Source of the DNA: DATIHK01 sp035480775
Lineage (GTDB): Bacteria > Patescibacteriota > WWE3 > UBA101185 > UBA10185
Direction of reading: 5' to 3'
Assembly (NCBI GenBank): GCA_035480775.1
Contig: DATIHK010000076.1
Span: forward strand, 1 to 24,190
Length of the DNA: 24,190 nt
Part shown: piece by piece, positions 22,008-24,190 of the stretch
Layout of the letters: the number at the start of each line of letters is the position of its first letter
Numbering within the stretch: position 1 is the first letter of the stretch
The notes under the pieces: model-generated
What the model was told of the DNA's origin: nothing
The model's database searches: none
What the model saw: the letters and a program-made list of their open reading frames with translations, nothing else
Made by a program: the position numbers and the translations under genes

Positions 22008-22035
22008 TTGTCCAACTATGGCTTTGTTGTATACT
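22008..22035 (+). promoter_or_regulatory. Promoter of valS
   Basis: -35-like TTGTCC (22008-22013; four of six), 16 bases, then TATACT (22030-22035), which is ten bases before the ATG at 22046. The leader would be about three to four bases, and no T-box or other leader RNA fits between promoter and start. Confidence 0.5.
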
Positions 22036-22045
22036 GCAAATACCC

Positions 22046-24190
22046 ATGCAAGAGCTAGAAAAAGCATTTGATCATAAAAAAGTCGAACCACAAATATATA
22101 AAATGTGGGAAGAAGGAAATTATTTTAAAGCCGCACGCGATTCCAAGAAAAAACCCTATACAATATTACTTCCTCCTCCTAACGCTAGTGGAAAAATGCA
22201 CACCGGAAATGTTTTAATGATCGCTATAGAAGACTTATTAATTAGATGGAAGCGTATGCAAGGCTACGCAGCTTTATGGGTTCCTGGTACAGACCATGCC
22301 GGATTCGAAACACAAATTACTTATGAGCGCGAACTCAAAAAAGAAGGCAAATCGCGCATGGACTTTGATCGCAACACCTTATACAACCAAATCTGGGATT
22401 TTGTGCAAAAAAACAAAGGACTGATCGAAGAACAAATCCGTAAAATGGGAGCCAGCGTTGATTGGAGTCGCTATACCTTTACTCTCGATCCGCACGTTTT
22501 GGAACTAGTTTTTAATACTTTTAAAAAAATGGAAGGAGAAGGCTTAGTTTATCGCGACGACTATATTGTTAACTATTGCCCAGATTTAGGTACCACTTTT
22601 GCCGACTTAGAAGTAGATTTTGTCGAGCGCAACGACCCGTTATATTATGTGCGCTATCCATTAGTAGACCACGATGGAGGCGCCAGTTATGTTGTAGTAG
22701 CAACAGTTCGCCCAGAGCCAATTTTTGTGGACACACATTTAGCGGTAAATCCCAAAGATCCAAAAAACAATCACTTGGTTGGAAAGAAAGTTTTAAATCC
22801 TCTTACAGACGCCGTTATGGAAATAATTGCCGACGATTACGTAGATCCAGATTTTGGAACTGGGGTCGTAAAACTTACTCCGGCGCATGATAAAAATGAT
22901 TATGCCGTCGCTCGAAAGCACAATTTGCCTATTATAGCGGCGATAAATTTGCGTGGTCGTATGAACGAAAATGCCGGTAAATACGCAGGTCTTAAAGTTA
23001 AAGAAGCTCGCAAACAAGTTGTTGTGGATTTGCAACAAAAAAATCTCATCGAAAAAATCGACGAGAAATACCTGCACCTTGTTCCAATTAGTTACAAAGG
23101 AGAAAAAGATATAGAACCGTTAGTTTTGCCAAATTGGTTTGTAAAAGTTGCAACTCTAAAAGCTCCTGCACTAGAAGTCGTGCAAAAAGGAGAAGTCAAA
23201 ATATTTCCTACTTGGAGAAAAATAACTTACACCAAATGGATGGAAGAAATGCGCGACTGGCCAATTTCACGCCAAGTGGTTTGGGGAATTAGAATTCCAG
23301 CTTGGTATGATGTAAATCAAAAACCTGACTTATCTGTGACGTTTTTAACTTCAGACGGTATTACTAAAAATGGCAAAGTGAGTGACTTGTTAAAAGACCA
23401 TAGCTTCGCTGAAATTGAAAAAGGATTACAAGGTTTAATTGCTGCAAAGGCTTCTAAATATGTAATAAGCAAAGAAAAACCAGGCGAAAACTTTTTGCAA
23501 GAAACCGATACTTTTGACACTTGGTTTTCTAGTGGACAGTGGCCGCTCGCGACTTTGCACTATCCCGATTCCGAAGACTTTAAATATTTTTATCCGACAC
23601 AAGTTTTAGAAACCGGTTGGGAAATTGTTAAACTTTGGGTTTCGCGCATGATTATGTTCGGAATTTATTTGACCGGCAAACCTCCCTTTACCGAAGTCTA
23701 TCTACATGGAATTGTTCGCGCACTCGACGGTAAAAAAATGAGCAAAAGTTTGGGTAATATTATTAATCCCGACGAATTTCAAGAGCAGTACGGAACAGAT
23801 GCTTTGCGTATGGGTCTAATTAGTGGAACAGCTAATGGCAAAGACTTTAACTTTCCAAAAGATAAAATTGTTGGATATCGTAATTTCGCAAATAAAATCT
23901 GGAACATGGCACGCTTTATGTTAATGCTTTTCGACGGCAAAGAAGTTCCATTTTATTCTGAAACTTTGCAAATTACCGATGAAGATAAAGATATAATTCA
24001 AAAGCAACAATTACTTATCAAAGACGTCAATAAAAACTTAGATAAATTTCGATTTTCTGACGCTGCTGATCAAATTTATCATTTTATGTGGGACGAGCTA
24101 GCAGCTAAATATATCGAAAGTATTAAAGGTCGTGAAGATAAAGAAATTGCGCTAAGTGTTTTTAGATATGTTTTTTTAAATTCATTAAAG
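22046..24190 (+). CDS. valS: Valyl-tRNA synthetase (truncated by window end)
   Basis: Class Ia aminoacyl-tRNA synthetase charging tRNA-Val; 715 residues are present and the frame is still open at the last base. The N-terminus is MQELEKAFDHKKVEPQIYKMWEEGNYF. The active-site HIGH motif lies in PPPNASGKMHTGNVLM and reads HTGN at 52-55, with Asn in place of the second His. KMSKS is intact at 564-568 in LDGKKMSKSLGN. The CP1 editing domain (about 205-400) carries TVRPEPIFVDTHLAVNP, which deviates from TTRPET..GD but keeps the Asp, and LTPAHDKNDYAVARKHNLPII. DTWFSSGQWPLATL, YPTQVLETGWEIVKLWVSRMIMFG and PISRQVVWGIRIPAWY are class Ia landmarks pointing to ValRS. The part after about residue 630 is the start of the anticodon-binding domain. 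The ATG is fixed by TATACT ten bases upstream. Confidence 0.95.
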   Translation, partial: MQELEKAFDHKKVEPQIYKMWEEGNYFKAARDSKKKPYTILLPPPNASGKMHTGNVLMIAIEDLLIRWKRMQGYAALWVPGTDHAGFETQITYERELKKEGKSRMDFDRNTLYNQIWDFVQKNKGLIEEQIRKMGASVDWSRYTFTLDPHVLELVFNTFKKMEGEGLVYRDDYIVNYCPDLGTTFADLEVDFVERNDPLYYVRYPLVDHDGGASYVVVATVRPEPIFVDTHLAVNPKDPKNNHLVGKKVLNPLTDAVMEIIADDYVDPDFGTGVVKLTPAHDKNDYAVARKHNLPIIAAINLRGRMNENAGKYAGLKVKEARKQVVVDLQQKNLIEKIDEKYLHLVPISYKGEKDIEPLVLPNWFVKVATLKAPALEVVQKGEVKIFPTWRKITYTKWMEEMRDWPISRQVVWGIRIPAWYDVNQKPDLSVTFLTSDGITKNGKVSDLLKDHSFAEIEKGLQGLIAAKASKYVISKEKPGENFLQETDTFDTWFSSGQWPLATLHYPDSEDFKYFYPTQVLETGWEIVKLWVSRMIMFGIYLTGKPPFTEVYLHGIVRALDGKKMSKSLGNIINPDEFQEQYGTDALRMGLISGTANGKDFNFPKDKIVGYRNFANKIWNMARFMLMLFDGKEVPFYSETLQITDEDKDIIQKQQLLIKDVNKNLDKFRFSDAADQIYHFMWDELAAKYIESIKGREDKEIALSVFRYVFLNSLK

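Noticed and set aside
22576..22890. Plus-strand open frame of 104 codons inside valS
   Set aside because: It is an out-of-frame shadow of valS, rich in Arg and Ser, with no start signal.

Overview
The window looks like chromosomal DNA of an AT-rich bacterium with a reduced, fermenter-like gene style. The best guess is a Candidate Phyla Radiation (Patescibacteria) lineage, probably Microgenomates-like. This rests on several trimmed versions of core proteins: a 240-residue HrcA, a MurT without its zinc ribbon, a ProRS without its editing insert and a ValRS with an altered HIGH motif. It also rests on a VirD4-like ATPase and a baseplate-J-like bitopic protein of a kind familiar from that radiation. 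TAA, TAG and TGA all end genes here, so the code is standard, which argues against the UGA-recoding Gracilibacteria and Absconditabacteria. The placement is inference; no rRNA gene is present.

Layout. 1-111 is the tail of lepA. 158-454 is a small gene interrupted by one in-frame TAG, with its own promoter, Shine-Dalgarno site and terminator. 503-1255 (minus) is an unknown protein. 1326-4433 is the heat-shock operon hrcA-grpE-dnaK behind a strong promoter overlapped by a CIRCE-like operator. 4436-5176 (minus) is unknown. 5223-5784 holds two small membrane proteins (the second YtxH-like). 5809-8521 holds a disordered protein and a VirD4/TraG-like ATPase. 8546-11746 holds an FtsA/PilM-like ATPase, a bitopic baseplate-J-like protein and RuvX. 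11815-12740 is a tiny membrane protein overlapping a HAD phosphatase. 12814-14202 is dnaA, followed by a DnaA-box cluster that is probably oriC. 14476-17668 is murT-gatD and an O-antigen-ligase-like protein. 17702-18991 is a solute-binding lipoprotein, 19050-20060 is tsaD, 20057-21298 (minus) is proS, 21323-21958 (minus) is unknown, and valS starts at 22046 and runs off the end.

How it fits together. The genes cover replication start (DnaA and its origin), protein folding (HrcA/GrpE/DnaK), translation (LepA, TsaD, ProRS, ValRS) and cell-wall amidation (MurT/GatD), with an envelope-associated set in the middle (VirD4-like ATPase, actin-like ATPase and bitopic partner, YtxH-like protein, Wzy/WaaL-like ligase).

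The most striking pattern is in the promoters. At fourteen transcription-unit starts on both strands a -10 hexamer, often with an upstream TG as in extended -10 promoters, lies only 6-11 nt before the start codon. RNA would then begin at or within a few bases of the ATG, so leaderless or near-leaderless mRNA appears to be the default here. Shine-Dalgarno sites are seen mainly at some operon-internal genes and at the one interrupted small gene.
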